Made by a program: the position numbers and the translations under genes. From Klenkia sesuvii (GTDB lineage: Bacteria; Actinomycetota; Actinomycetes; Mycobacteriales; Geodermatophilaceae): a DNA stretch of 64,000 bases. The stretch is taken from positions 1-64,000 of the forward strand of contig NZ_JBAPLU010000002.1 of the NCBI RefSeq assembly GCF_037083825.1, written 5' to 3'. This document shows positions 26,198 through 35,552 of the stretch, one piece after another; positions within the stretch are counted from its first letter, which is position 1, and each line of letters begins with the position of its first letter. Below the pieces are notes generated by a model. It did not search any database. It was not told where the DNA came from and was given only the letters and a program-made list of their open reading frames with translations.

Positions 26198-27130
26198 ATG
26201 GTGCGGTTCCGTGAAGGTGCCCGGCTGGACACCTCGGGCGTGCAGGACCGCCGCGGGGGCGGCGGCCGGGCGGTCGCCGTCGGCGGGGGCGGCATCGGCG
26301 TCGTCGGCCTGATCGCCTTCGTGCTGATCCAGGTGCTGGGCGGCGGCGGGTCCGGCGGGTCGGGGCCCGACGTGGCGAGCGTCCTGGCCCAGCTGCAGGG
26401 TGGGGGCGGCGGCACGGCCGACAACACCGAGCTGGCACAGCAGTGCCAGACGGGGGCCGACGCCAACGACAGCGCCGACTGCGCTGCGGTGGCCATCGTC
26501 GACTCGATCCAGGACTTCTGGACGGCGGCGCTGCCGCAGGCCACGGGCACCCCGTACGCCGAGACCGACACCGTCTTCTTCTCCGGGTCGGTGCAGACCG
26601 CCTGCGGCGGGGCGACCAGCGGGTCGGGCCCGTTCTACTGCCCCGGCGACCAGCTGGTCTACGTCGACCTCACCTTCTTCGACCAGCTGCAGACCCAGTT
26701 CGGCGCCCGCGGCGGCACCTTCGTCGACGCCTACGTGCTGGCCCACGAGTACGGCCACCACGTGCAGAACCTGCTGGGCACCAACCAGCAGGTCACCCCG
26801 GGCGAGACCGGGCCGACGTCGGGCACGGTGCGGCTGGAGCTGCAGGCCGACTGCTACGCCGGGGTGTGGGCCAACCACGCCACGACGACGTCGGACGACG
26901 GCCAGGAGCCGCTCATCACCGAGATCACCCAGGACGACGTCGACCGGGCCCTGGACGCCGCCAGCCGCATCGGCGACGACTTCATCCAGACCAACCTGGG
27001 CGGTGGCACCGTCGACCAGGACGCCTTCACCCACGGCTCGTCGGCCCAGCGCGAGCGGTGGTTCAGCACCGGCTACGAGACCGGCGACCCGGGCGCCTGC
27101 GACACCTTCGCCACCGACGACCTCGGATGA
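26198..27130 (+). CDS. Neutral zinc metallopeptidase, YpfJ type
   Basis: 310 residues, PF04228. One N-terminal membrane helix (GIGVVGLIAFVLIQVLGG), a Gly-rich spacer, and the metallopeptidase domain with AHEYGHHVQNLLG (HExxH) near residue 184 and the third-ligand region LELQADCYAGVWA. Extracytoplasmic cysteine pairs (C86, C95; C127, C139) may form disulfides. The natural substrate is unknown. ATG directly follows the SIMPL stop, and the stop overlaps the next gene by 4 bases (ATGA). Confidence 0.88.
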   Translation: MVRFREGARLDTSGVQDRRGGGGRAVAVGGGGIGVVGLIAFVLIQVLGGGGSGGSGPDVASVLAQLQGGGGGTADNTELAQQCQTGADANDSADCAAVAIVDSIQDFWTAALPQATGTPYAETDTVFFSGSVQTACGGATSGSGPFYCPGDQLVYVDLTFFDQLQTQFGARGGTFVDAYVLAHEYGHHVQNLLGTNQQVTPGETGPTSGTVRLELQADCYAGVWANHATTTSDDGQEPLITEITQDDVDRALDAASRIGDDFIQTNLGGGTVDQDAFTHGSSAQRERWFSTGYETGDPGACDTFATDDLG

Positions 27131-27906
27131 GCCTGACGATCGGCGTCGAGGGTCCGGTCGCCACGCTGACCGTCGACCGGGCCGCCAAGCGCAACGCGAT
27201 GACCCGGGCCATGTGGGCCGCCGTCCCCGGACTGCTGGCCGAGGTGGTGGACGATGTCCGGGTGCTGCTGGTGACCGGTGCCGGGCCGTCGTTCTGCGCG
27301 GGCGCCGACATCGGCGAGCTGCTCGGCGGCGACGACCCGGCCGACCCCATGGCCGGGTTGCGGGCGGACAACCTGGCCGCCCAGGCGGCGATCCGCACGT
27401 TCCCGCACCCGACGGTGGCGGTGGTGCGCGGGCACTGCATCGGCGGCGGGGTGGAGCTGGCGGCCAGCTGCGACCTGCGGTTCGCCGACGACACCGCGGT
27501 GTTCGGGGTGACCCCGGCCCGCATCGGCGTCGTCTACCCGCCGGCCCCGACGAAGGCGCTGGTGGACCTGGTGGGCCCGGCGACGACGAAGTGGCTGCTG
27601 TTCTCCGGCGAGCTGCTGGACGCCGCGACCGCCCTGCGGGTGGGCCTGGTGGACGAGGTGCACACCGCCGACCGGCTCGAGGCCCGGGCGCAGGAGTTCG
27701 CCGCCGTCCTGGCGAGCCGGTCGGCGCTCACCCAACGGGCCACGAAGGAGGTCGTCGCGGCGCTCACCGCGGGGCTCGACGCCGAGCCGGTGGCCGCCCG
27801 GGGGTTCCGCGAGACCATCGCCTCCGGCGAGCTCGCCGAGGGGGTCGCCGCCTTCGCCGAGCGGCGACCACCGCGCTTCCCGTGGGACGGAATCCCGCAG
27901 AGCTGA
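27127..27906 (+). CDS. Enoyl-CoA hydratase/isomerase family protein
   Basis: 259 residues, crotonase fold. Oxyanion-hole motifs GPSFCAGADIGELL and GHCIGGGVELAASCDLRFA are present; the position of the second catalytic glutamate reads TPARIGVVYPPAPTKAL, which lacks the E-x-x-L-G pattern of true hydratases, so an isomerase or hydrolase activity is also possible. ATG 27127 overlaps the peptidase stop, third gene of the SIMPL-peptidase-crotonase run. Confidence 0.83.
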   Translation: MSLTIGVEGPVATLTVDRAAKRNAMTRAMWAAVPGLLAEVVDDVRVLLVTGAGPSFCAGADIGELLGGDDPADPMAGLRADNLAAQAAIRTFPHPTVAVVRGHCIGGGVELAASCDLRFADDTAVFGVTPARIGVVYPPAPTKALVDLVGPATTKWLLFSGELLDAATALRVGLVDEVHTADRLEARAQEFAAVLASRSALTQRATKEVVAALTAGLDAEPVAARGFRETIASGELAEGVAAFAERRPPRFPWDGIPQS

Positions 27907-27922
27907 CGGTGTTGCACCCCGC

Positions 27923-28588
27923 ATGACCACCATCGGCATCATCGGGGCCGGGCTCATCGGCTCCCAGCTCGCCCGCATCTCCACCGACGCCGGCTACGAC
28001 GTCGTCATCGCCAACTCCCGCGGCCCGGAGACCCTCGCCGACCTCGTCGCCGAGGTCGAGGCCCGGGACACCCGGCAGGGCTCCATCACCGCGGCCACCG
28101 CGGCGGAGGCCGGCGCGGCCGGCGAGGTCGTCGTCGTCACCGTCCCGCTGAAGAACCTCGGGGACGTGCCGGTCGAGCCGCTGGCCGGCAAGACCGTGAT
28201 CGACACGAACAACTACTACCCCGAGCGCGACGGCCACATCGCCGAGCTCGACGACGAGACCACCACCACTGCCGAGATGGCGCAGGCCCACCTGCCCACC
28301 TCGAGGGTCGTCAAGGCGTTCAACCACATCTACGCCGAGCACCTCACGACCAAGCGCACCCCCAGCGGCACCGAGCACCGGCGGGCACTGGCCATCGCCG
28401 GCGACGACGCCGACGCCAAGGCGTGGGTGGCCGACTACATCGACCGGCTGGGCTTCGACACCCTCGACCTCGGCCCGCTCGCCGAGGGCTGGCGCATCCA
28501 GCGCGACACCCCCGGCTACGGCCCGGAGTACGACGTCACGCAGCTCCGGCAGGCCACCGCGGAGGCCAAGCGCTACCGCGACATGTGA
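27923..28588 (+). CDS. NADPH-dependent F420 reductase-like oxidoreductase
   Basis: 221 residues, PF03807. Dinucleotide motif GIIGAGLIGSQLARISTDAGYDVVIANSRGPETL at the N-terminus (G-x-G-x-x-G, with N-S-R binding the NADP phosphate), then DTNNYYPERDG, VVKAFNHIYAEHL and the C-terminal WRIQRDTPGYG. The NADP-binding fold and sequence resemble Fno-type enzymes; related proteins without F420 also exist, so coenzyme use is inferred. ATG 27923 lies 16 bases after the crotonase stop. Confidence 0.83.
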   Translation: MTTIGIIGAGLIGSQLARISTDAGYDVVIANSRGPETLADLVAEVEARDTRQGSITAATAAEAGAAGEVVVVTVPLKNLGDVPVEPLAGKTVIDTNNYYPERDGHIAELDDETTTTAEMAQAHLPTSRVVKAFNHIYAEHLTTKRTPSGTEHRRALAIAGDDADAKAWVADYIDRLGFDTLDLGPLAEGWRIQRDTPGYGPEYDVTQLRQATAEAKRYRDM

Positions 28589-28605
28589 TGCGGGGGCCGC
28601 GCTGG

Positions 28606-29433
28606 TCAGACCGCCAGCGCGGCCTCGTCGGCCTCCACGGCGGCGTTCCAGGCCGGCTTGTCGGCCCGCCACCCCTCCTCGGAGCGGCCCGAGCGCCAGT
28701 AGCCCGAGACGCTGAGCAGCTCGCGCGGCACCTCCCAGCGCGCGCGCACGGCGCGACGCAGCTCGCGGACGAACCCGGCCTCGCCGTGCACGAACACGTG
28801 CGGGACGCCCTCGGGCAGCTCGGCCGACAGCACCGCCGCGGTCAGGGCGCTGCCCACCGGGCGGGACCCGCGGTGCACCCAGAGCACGCCCGGCAGGTCC
28901 TGCTCGTCGTCCGATCCCTCGACCTCGACGAACACGTGGGCCGGTGCGCCCGGGGGCAACCGGGGCAGGGCGGCGGCGATCGCCGGCAGCGCGGAGTCGT
29001 CACCGGCGAGCAGGTGCCAGTCGGCGTCGGCCGACGGGGCGTACGCCCCGCCGGGCCCGAGGAGCTGGACGGCGTCCCCGGGACGGGCAGCCGCAGCCCA
29101 CGGCCCCGCCACGCCCTCGTCGCCGTGGACGACGAAGTCGACGGTGAGCTCCTGCGCGGCCGGGTCCCACGCGCGCACCGTGTAGGTCCGCGTGACCGGC
29201 CACCACCCCTGGGGCTGCTCGGCCTGCACCTCCTCGGCGTCGAACGGCACCCCGTACGGGGCCCCGGCCGGGGGGAACTGCAGCTTGACGTAGTGGTCGG
29301 TGTACTCGCCCGCGCCGAACCCGGCCAGGCCGTCACCACCGAGCACGATCCGCACGAGGTGCGGGGTCAACCGCTCGGCGCGGACGACGACGCCCACGCG
29401 GGGGACCCGCTTCTTCTTCGGTGCCTGCGTCAC
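28606..29433 (-). CDS. Siderophore-interacting protein (NADPH/FAD ferric reductase)
   Basis: 275 residues, SIP/ViuB family. N-terminal FAD-binding barrel with RTYTVRAWDP and FVVHGDEGVAGPWAAAARPGD, then the NADPH-binding SIP domain with LAGDDSALPAIAAAL, VFVHGEAGFVRELRRAV and the C-terminal SGYWRSGRSEEGW. It reduces ferric siderophores in the cytoplasm to release iron. AGGAGG at 29439-29444 precedes GTG 29433, and an IdeR-type iron box overlaps the promoter just upstream. Confidence 0.92.
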   Translation of the reverse strand: MTQAPKKKRVPRVGVVVRAERLTPHLVRIVLGGDGLAGFGAGEYTDHYVKLQFPPAGAPYGVPFDAEEVQAEQPQGWWPVTRTYTVRAWDPAAQELTVDFVVHGDEGVAGPWAAAARPGDAVQLLGPGGAYAPSADADWHLLAGDDSALPAIAAALPRLPPGAPAHVFVEVEGSDDEQDLPGVLWVHRGSRPVGSALTAAVLSAELPEGVPHVFVHGEAGFVRELRRAVRARWEVPRELLSVSGYWRSGRSEEGWRADKPAWNAAVEADEAALAV

Positions 29434-29444
29434 GTCGTCCTCCT

Positions 29445-29462
29445 GGTTAGGTGAACCTAACC
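29445..29462 (-). promoter_or_regulatory. IdeR/DtxR iron box
   Basis: GGTTAGGTGAACCTAACC: a perfect 8-bp palindrome with a 2-base centre, matching the TTAGGTTAG-C-TAACCTAA iron box. It lies 11 bases upstream of the SIP start, so Fe-loaded IdeR should block transcription directly. Confidence 0.87.
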
Positions 29463-29487
29463 CTAGCCCACGACGGTGGCACCGCGG

Positions 29488-30666
29488 TCAGACGAAGGCC
29501 GACATCCCGGTCACGGAGCGACCCACGATCAACGTGTTCATCTCACGGGTGCCTTCGTAGGAGTACAGCGCCTCGGCGTCGTTGAAGTACCGGACGACGT
29601 TGTTCTCCAGCACGATGCCGTTGCCCCCGAACAGCTCGCGGGCCATGGCCACGGTCTCGCGGCCGCGCGCGGTGACGTAGCTCTTGGCCAGGGCTGCCTG
29701 GTCGTCGCGCAGGTCGTCGGTCTCCTGCAGCTGCGCCAGGCGCACCACCATGCCGAGGGAGGCCGTCACGTTGCCCAGCATCTTGGCCAGCAGGTCCTGG
29801 ATGAGCTGGAAACCGCCGATCGGCTTGCCGAACTGCTCCCGCTCCTTGGCGTAGGCCAGCGCGTACTCGTAGGCGCCCATCTGGCACCCGACACCCGACC
29901 AGGCCACCCCGCCGCGGGTGACCTTGAGGACCTTGTTGACGTCCTTGAAGGTGTTGCCGCCCTCCAGCTTGTGGTCGGCGGGGATGCGGCAGTCGGTGAA
30001 GACCAGGTCGGCGTTCTGCACGGTGCGCAGCGCGAACTTGTCCTCGATCTTGCTGGCGGTGAAGCCCGGGGTGCCCTTGTCCACCACGAAGGTCTTCACC
30101 TGGTCGTCGGCCTCGTCGCGGGCGAACACCACCACGTGGTCGGCGAAGGTGCCGTTGCCGATCCAGCGCTTGGCGCCGTTGAGCACCCACGAGTCGCCGT
30201 CGCGGCGCGCCGTGGTTCGCAGCCCGCGGGCGACGTCGGAACCACCCTCGGGCTCGGTGAGCGCGAACGCCCCGATCTCGTCCATCGACATCATCGCGGG
30301 GATCCAGCGCTGCCGCTGCTCCTCCGAGCCCAGGATCATGATCGAGCCCATCGCCAGGCCGTTGTGCACGCCGAGGAAGGTGGCGATCGAGGGGTCGACG
30401 CGGGCCAGCTCGAGGGCCTGGAACCCGCCGTACAGCTTGGACGCCGGCACCCGCCCGTCCCACTCGTAGGCGCGGCCGACGACGTCCACGGAGGCGAACT
30501 CGGGGATGAGGTCCATCGGGAACTCGGCCGCCGCCCACGCCGCGTTCACCCGGGGGCGCACCTTCTCGTCGAGGAACTCGCGGAGCGTCTGCAGCTCCTT
30601 GCGCTCGGCCTCGGACAGGAGGGTCTCGTAGCCGAAGAAGTCCCCGGTGAGCAGGTCGGCGGTCAT
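29488..30666 (-). CDS. Acyl-CoA dehydrogenase
   Basis: 392 residues, full-length flavoprotein. FAD and substrate motifs: FALTEPEGGSDVARGL, WVLNGAKRWIGNG, REQFGKPIGGFQLIQ, ELFGGNGIV. The catalytic base is expected in SYEGTREMNTLIVGR at the C-terminus (E of YEGT), the glutaryl/short-chain dehydrogenase position. Overall it looks closest to glutaryl-CoA dehydrogenase-like proteins (VTRGGVAWSGVGCQMGAYEYAL), but the arginine that defines glutaryl-CoA specificity cannot be judged safely. GGGAGGA precedes ATG 30666; divergent from purT. Confidence 0.87.
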   Translation of the reverse strand: MTADLLTGDFFGYETLLSEAERKELQTLREFLDEKVRPRVNAAWAAAEFPMDLIPEFASVDVVGRAYEWDGRVPASKLYGGFQALELARVDPSIATFLGVHNGLAMGSIMILGSEEQRQRWIPAMMSMDEIGAFALTEPEGGSDVARGLRTTARRDGDSWVLNGAKRWIGNGTFADHVVVFARDEADDQVKTFVVDKGTPGFTASKIEDKFALRTVQNADLVFTDCRIPADHKLEGGNTFKDVNKVLKVTRGGVAWSGVGCQMGAYEYALAYAKEREQFGKPIGGFQLIQDLLAKMLGNVTASLGMVVRLAQLQETDDLRDDQAALAKSYVTARGRETVAMARELFGGNGIVLENNVVRYFNDAEALYSYEGTREMNTLIVGRSVTGMSAFV

Positions 30667-30775
30667 GGTGTGCGGTCCTCCCGGTCGAGCTGGTGTCTGC
30701 AGTGCTCCCGATCCCCTACCCACCGGTAGCGATCTCACGCCGGGCGGGCGTCGGCCCCTCGTTAGCCTCCTGCGC

Positions 30776-31966
30776 ATGGTCTCCCTGGGCACCCCCCTGT
30801 CCCCCTCGGCCACCCGCGTGATGCTGCTGGGCAGCGGTGAGCTGGCCAAGGAGGTGCTGATCGCGCTGCAGCGGCTGGGCGTGGAGACCACCGCCGTCGA
30901 CCGCTACGAGGACGCCCCCGGCCAGCAGGTCGCCCACCACGCCCGCACCATCACCATGAGCGACCCCGCACAGCTGCGGGCGCTGGTCGAGGCCGAGCGA
31001 CCCGACGTCGTCGTCCCCGAGATCGAGGCCATCGCCACGCCCACGCTGGTCGAGCTGGAGGCCGAGGGCGTGCGCGTCGTGCCCACCGCCCGGGCCGCCC
31101 GGCTGACGATGGACCGCGAGGGCATCCGCCGGCTGGCCGCCGAGACCCTCGGCCTGCCGACCAGCCCGTACCGGTTCTGCGACTCCCTGGAGGAGCTGCG
31201 CGCAGGTGCCGAGGCCGTCGGGTTCCCGTGCGTGGTCAAGCCGGTGATGTCCTCGTCGGGCAAGGGCCAGAGCACCGTGCGGACGGCGGAGGACGTCGAG
31301 ACGGCGTGGGAGTACGCGATGGCCGGCAGCCGGGTGGCCGGCACCCGGGTCATCGTCGAGGGGTTCGTGGACTTCGACTACGAGATCACCCTGCTCACCG
31401 TGCGGTCGCGCCGCGGCGAGGAGACCGTGACCGGTTTCTGCGCACCGATCGGGCACCGGCAGGAGTCCGGCGACTACGTCGAGAGCTGGCAGCCCCAGTC
31501 GATGAGCGAGCTGGCGCTGCAGCGGGCGCAGCAGATCGCTGCCGCCGTCACCGCCGACCTCGGCGGCCTCGGCCTGTTCGGCGTCGAGCTGTTCGTGCGC
31601 GGTGACGACGTGTGGTTCTCCGAGGTCAGCCCCCGTCCGCACGACACCGGCATGGTCACCATGGCCACCCAGTGGCAGGACGAGTTCGAGCTGCACGCCC
31701 GCGCCCTGCTCGGCCTGCCGGTGGACACCGCACTGCGCAACCCCGGTGCCTCGGCCGTGGTCTACGGCGGCGTCGAGGCCGCCGGCATCACCTTCGACGG
31801 CGTCGACGAGGCGCTCGCGCTGCCCGGTGTGCAGGTGCGGCTGTTCGGCAAGCCCGAGAGCTTCACCCGCCGCCGGATGGGCGTCGCGCTGGCCCGCGGC
31901 GAGGACGTCGACGCCGCTCGCGGCACCGCCCGCGAGGCCGCGAGCCGGGTGCGCCCGCGCGCCTGA
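30776..31966 (+). CDS. purT: Formate-dependent phosphoribosylglycinamide formyltransferase
   Basis: 396 residues, ATP-grasp enzyme. MLLGSGELAKEVLIALQRLG at the N-terminus binds GAR; VVKPVMSSSGKGQS is the ATP-grasp lid, and EVSPRPHDTGMVTMATQ holds the Mg-binding residues. It makes formylglycinamide ribotide from GAR, formate and ATP, an alternative to PurN in purine synthesis. ATG 30776 was chosen; the frame is open further upstream but without family similarity. Its stop is immediately followed by the stop of the convergent AlkZ-like gene. Confidence 0.92.
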   Translation: MVSLGTPLSPSATRVMLLGSGELAKEVLIALQRLGVETTAVDRYEDAPGQQVAHHARTITMSDPAQLRALVEAERPDVVVPEIEAIATPTLVELEAEGVRVVPTARAARLTMDREGIRRLAAETLGLPTSPYRFCDSLEELRAGAEAVGFPCVVKPVMSSSGKGQSTVRTAEDVETAWEYAMAGSRVAGTRVIVEGFVDFDYEITLLTVRSRRGEETVTGFCAPIGHRQESGDYVESWQPQSMSELALQRAQQIAAAVTADLGGLGLFGVELFVRGDDVWFSEVSPRPHDTGMVTMATQWQDEFELHARALLGLPVDTALRNPGASAVVYGGVEAAGITFDGVDEALALPGVQVRLFGKPESFTRRRMGVALARGEDVDAARGTAREAASRVRPRA

Positions 31967-33004
31967 TCAGCCGCGGAACCGCTGCGCGACGGCCACCGCC
32001 TCCCGGGCCTCCGCGGAGTCGGGGGTGACCTGGACGGCGCCCCGGACGAGCTTCCAGGCGCCGACCACCTCGCCGTCGTCGACCAGCACCGGCAGGAAGA
32101 CCCCGTTGCCTCCGGGCACGACGGCGGCGAAGCGGTCGGGCGTGACCACGTGCGAGCGGTCGGTGTGCCCCAGCAGCAGCTCGTCGAACCCGGCCAGCGC
32201 GCGCACGCCGTCGGGGTGCGCCGGCGGCGGGTCGCCGAGGGTCCAGAGCACCGCGTCACCGCAGCGCACCTCGGTGAGCTCGTCGCGCACCGCCGCGAAG
32301 CCGCCGCGCACCTCGGTGAGCGTGAGCCCGCTCCACCACGCCAGGTCGCGCTCGGACGCCGGACCGTGCCCGGCCAGGTACCGCCGCACCAGGACGGCGA
32401 CCGCACCTGCCCGGTCCGACGGCGGCTCACCGGGCGCCCACTCGTCGAGCAGGACGAACGCCTGCACCGGCCCTCCGGCGGTCTCCCCGCGCGGCGGCCC
32501 GAGGCACAGCAGGCCCTGGTGGGCGAGCCGGCCGTACAGGTGCGGGGTGCGCTGACCGGCCACGACCAGCCCGGCCGCGGCCCAGCGGGCGGCGAGCTCG
32601 GGACCGGTCAGGGCTCCCCCGCCGGCCAGCTCGGTGCGGGCCACCTCGGCCGCCCGGGCGACGTCGGCGGGGGTGATTCCCAGCTGGCGGTGCCGGGGCT
32701 CGGCGGTGCGCATCTGACGCTCCGCGGTGAGCGTGAGAAGCAGCCTCAGGTCGGCCGGGGTGGTGGCGAAGAGGGTGCCGCGCATCGGCCAGGAGCGCAC
32801 GACCTGGCCCGCGGCGAACGCGGCCCACACGTCGGCCACCGTGCTGCCCGCGACCCGCGAGCCAAGGGCCCACTCGGCCTGGCGCAGGTCCTGGGCCTGG
32901 ACGGCGAGCAGCCCACGCACCGCGGCCACCACGTCGGGCCGGGGCGCGGTCAGGCCCAGCGCGGACAGCCGCATGCGCCGCAGCGTGTCGACGTCGACGT
33001 GCAC
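31967..33004 (-). CDS. AlkZ-type winged-helix DNA glycosylase-like protein
   Basis: 345 residues, HTH_42 family (PF06224). The catalytic pair appears as VQAQD: Q36 and Q38 form the Q-x-Q motif that defines the AlkZ/AZL branch, in contrast to Q-x-D in AlkX/YcaQ. Other family segments are present: RSWPMRGTLFATTPADL, RTPHLYGRLAHQGLL, GFDELLLGHTDRSHVV. AlkZ enzymes excise bulky or crosslinked N7 purine adducts and are often tied to protection from natural-product genotoxins. GGGGAG is well placed before GTG 33004. No biosynthetic cluster is adjacent. Confidence 0.82.
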   Translation of the reverse strand: MHVDVDTLRRMRLSALGLTAPRPDVVAAVRGLLAVQAQDLRQAEWALGSRVAGSTVADVWAAFAAGQVVRSWPMRGTLFATTPADLRLLLTLTAERQMRTAEPRHRQLGITPADVARAAEVARTELAGGGALTGPELAARWAAAGLVVAGQRTPHLYGRLAHQGLLCLGPPRGETAGGPVQAFVLLDEWAPGEPPSDRAGAVAVLVRRYLAGHGPASERDLAWWSGLTLTEVRGGFAAVRDELTEVRCGDAVLWTLGDPPPAHPDGVRALAGFDELLLGHTDRSHVVTPDRFAAVVPGGNGVFLPVLVDDGEVVGAWKLVRGAVQVTPDSAEAREAVAVAQRFRG

Positions 33005-33141
33005 GGCACTCCCCTCAGCCGGGCGGAACGGTAGCGCGGGGCACCGACAGGACCGGCCGCGGTGTCCACCGTCGACGCCGTCGTCCACAGCAGCACCCGA
33101 CCCGGTCTCCTCCGTCGGCGCCCTGGGGCACGCTCCTGGGC

Positions 33142-34380
33142 ATGCGCACCCCGTGGCCCCGCACCACCTCACCGCTCGAGCTGCTGCAGACGGCGGTGCA
33201 GGTGGCACGCCGTCCCGGGGGCACCGCCGAGGAGCTCGACCCGTTCACCGCGGCGCTGGCCCGGCAGTGCCCCGACCTCGACCTGCCCGATCTCGAGCCG
33301 CTGCTCGACCACGCCGTGCGCCGGTGCTACGACCGAGGGTGGCAACCGGCCGACCTCGTGCACGTGACCGGCCGGCGCACCAGCCGGCGCGCGTCCCGGC
33401 TGCTCGGGTCGGCACTGCGGGCCGAGGCCGACCGGTCCCGGGCCGCCGACCGCGCCCCGCGGGAGTGGGTCGAGCAGCTCGTGGCCCTGCCGGGCCCGGC
33501 GTCGGGGGCAGCGGGGTGGTGGGCCGGCACCGGTGTCGACGCCGCCACCGGGTGGCGGGACGTCGTGCGGGTGCTGGCCCTGCTGACCGACCTCCCGACG
33601 CTGCAGGTGCTGCTGCCGGGGCCGGCCGCGTGGCCCCAGCACCGCCGGGCCGCCACGTCCACGCTCCCCACCACCGGGCCGGTCGACGAGAAGGTGCTCG
33701 GCCGGGTGCGGGGGCTGCTGGCCAAGGCCGAGCGCACCGAGTTCGTCGAGGAGGCCGACGCGCTGACCGCCAAGGCCCAGGAGCTGATGAGCAGGTACGC
33801 CATCGACCACGCCGTGCTGGCCGGTCAGCAGGTGGGCGGGCCCGGCGTGGGCGCGGACGTCGTCGCCCGCCGGCTGCACCTGACCGACCCATTCACCGGC
33901 GCCAAGGCCGCCCTGCTGCACGCCGTCGCCGCCCCGAACGGCTGCCAGGTGGTGCTGCTGCGCGACCTCGGCGTCGCCACCGTGGTGGGGTTGCCGGTCG
34001 ACGTCGTGCTGGCCGAGCTGCTGTTCACCTCGCTCCTGCTCCAGGCCACCCGCGCCCTGGCCGGCAGCGCATCGGGCACGACCACCTCCACCGTGTACCG
34101 GCGAGGGTTCCTGCTGGCCTACGCCACCCGCATCGGCGAGCGGCTGGCCGAGGCCGGTGACCGGGCGACCGCCGAGGCGGCCGCGGCGCACAGCCGGTCG
34201 GTCCTGCCGGTGCTGGCCCGGCGGGAGGCGGCTGTGGCCGACCGGGTCACCGAGCTCTTCCCGCACGTGCGGCGCAGCCGCCGACGCACGGTGGACCCGG
34301 AGGGCTGGTGGGCCGGGCGCCGCGCCGCCGACACCGCCGACCTGGGCGCCCCCCGCACCCAGCTCAGCCGCGACGGGTGA
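33142..34380 (+). CDS. DUF2786 domain protein
   Basis: 412 residues. The central DUF2786 motif is KVLGRVRGLLAKAERTEFVEEADALTAKAQELMSRY (recognised by its L-L-A-K-A-E-x-T-x-x-x-E-A-x-x-F/L-x-x-K-A-Q-x-L-M pattern), with a helical region before it and an Arg-rich C-terminus. Family function is unknown; phage and actinobacterial members exist. The 3' end overlaps the convergent LacI-type gene by 17 bases. Confidence 0.8.
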   Translation: MRTPWPRTTSPLELLQTAVQVARRPGGTAEELDPFTAALARQCPDLDLPDLEPLLDHAVRRCYDRGWQPADLVHVTGRRTSRRASRLLGSALRAEADRSRAADRAPREWVEQLVALPGPASGAAGWWAGTGVDAATGWRDVVRVLALLTDLPTLQVLLPGPAAWPQHRRAATSTLPTTGPVDEKVLGRVRGLLAKAERTEFVEEADALTAKAQELMSRYAIDHAVLAGQQVGGPGVGADVVARRLHLTDPFTGAKAALLHAVAAPNGCQVVLLRDLGVATVVGLPVDVVLAELLFTSLLLQATRALAGSASGTTTSTVYRRGFLLAYATRIGERLAEAGDRATAEAAAAHSRSVLPVLARREAAVADRVTELFPHVRRSRRRTVDPEGWWAGRRAADTADLGAPRTQLSRDG

Positions 34381-35395
34381 CCGGGGCCGTGGAGGCCCGC
34401 ACCACCAGGCGGCTCGGGACGACCACCGGCTGGCCCTGGAACCATCGCTCGGCCGACCCGATCCGCTCCACCAGCACGTCGACGCACCGGCGACCGACCT
34501 CGGCGAAGTCCTGGTGCACGGTGGTCAGCGGCGGCCGGAGGTACCCGGCCTCGGCGATGTCGTCGAACCCGACCACGCTGACCTGCCCGGGGATGTCCAC
34601 CCCTGCCTCGGCGAGCGCCCGCACCAAACCCAGTGCCATGTGGTCGTTGGCCACGAACACCCCGGTCACCTCGGGCCAGCGCTCGTGCAGCAGCACCCCG
34701 GCGTCGTAGCCCGACCGGGCGCTCCAGTCGCCCACCAGGGGCTCCCGCACCGTCAGCCCGGCCGCGGTCATGGCCTGGTGCCACCCCACGCGCCGGGCCT
34801 CGGCCTCGATCCAGTCCTGCGGTCCCCGCACGTGGGCGATCTCGGTGTGGCCGAGCTCGACGAGGTGCCGGGTGGCCTGCAGCGCACCGTCGACCTGGTC
34901 GACGACCACCGAGGGCACCCCGGGGGGCGCGCCGCCCTCGACGGCGACGGCGGGGAGGTCGGCGGGCAGGCCCACCATCACCTGCACCGCCGCGCGCTGC
35001 GGGGCGAGCACCACCACGCCGGAGACCGACTGGGCGACCAGCCGGTCGACCGCCTCGGCGAACGCCTCCGGGCCCATGTCGGGGACGGTGACCACGTGCA
35101 CCTCGAGGCCGGCCCCGCGGGCGGCCTGCTCGAGGCTGAACAGCGTGCTGGCCGGCCCGTACAGGCTGGTGTCGAAGGCGATGACCCCGATGGTGTCGGA
35201 CTGCCGACGTGCCAGTGCCCGGGCGGTGAGGTTGCGCCGGTACCCCAGCTCGGCCATGGCCTCGAGCACCCGCGCCCGGGTCTCCTCCTTCACGTACGGG
35301 TGGTCGTTGAGCACCCGCGAGACCGTCTGGTGGGACACCCCCGCCAGTTGCGCGACGTCGGCCATCACGGCCGGTCGGCCCGCTCGTGGTCCCAC
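34364..35395 (-). CDS. LacI-family transcriptional repressor
   Basis: 343 residues. The helix-turn-helix is VMADVAQLAGVSHQTVSRVLNDHPYVKEETRARV (about residues 10-44), followed by the hinge LARRQSDTIGVIAF and a periplasmic-binding-like sugar domain ending VTGVFVANDHMALGLVRAL, VVGFDDI and TTVHQDFAEVG. GGGAGG stands five bases before GTG 35395. It is divergent from an aldose 1-epimerase gene with a LacI-type operator between, so it probably controls sugar use, including itself. Confidence 0.9.
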   Translation of the reverse strand: MGPRAGRPAVMADVAQLAGVSHQTVSRVLNDHPYVKEETRARVLEAMAELGYRRNLTARALARRQSDTIGVIAFDTSLYGPASTLFSLEQAARGAGLEVHVVTVPDMGPEAFAEAVDRLVAQSVSGVVVLAPQRAAVQVMVGLPADLPAVAVEGGAPPGVPSVVVDQVDGALQATRHLVELGHTEIAHVRGPQDWIEAEARRVGWHQAMTAAGLTVREPLVGDWSARSGYDAGVLLHERWPEVTGVFVANDHMALGLVRALAEAGVDIPGQVSVVGFDDIAEAGYLRPPLTTVHQDFAEVGRRCVDVLVERIGSAERWFQGQPVVVPSRLVVRASTAPVTRRG

Positions 35396-35552
35396 CCTGA
35401 CCTCCCGTCGGCGCACCGGCTGGAGCCGGACGTCGGACCGGGATCGTGCCACCTCGGTGGCCAGACGGTGGGGGACGACGTCGCGGGAGCCACCGGTAAC
35501 CACGGTTCGACCGAGTCGCGGCGCGGCCCACGGACGCAGCTTGACCCCCACC

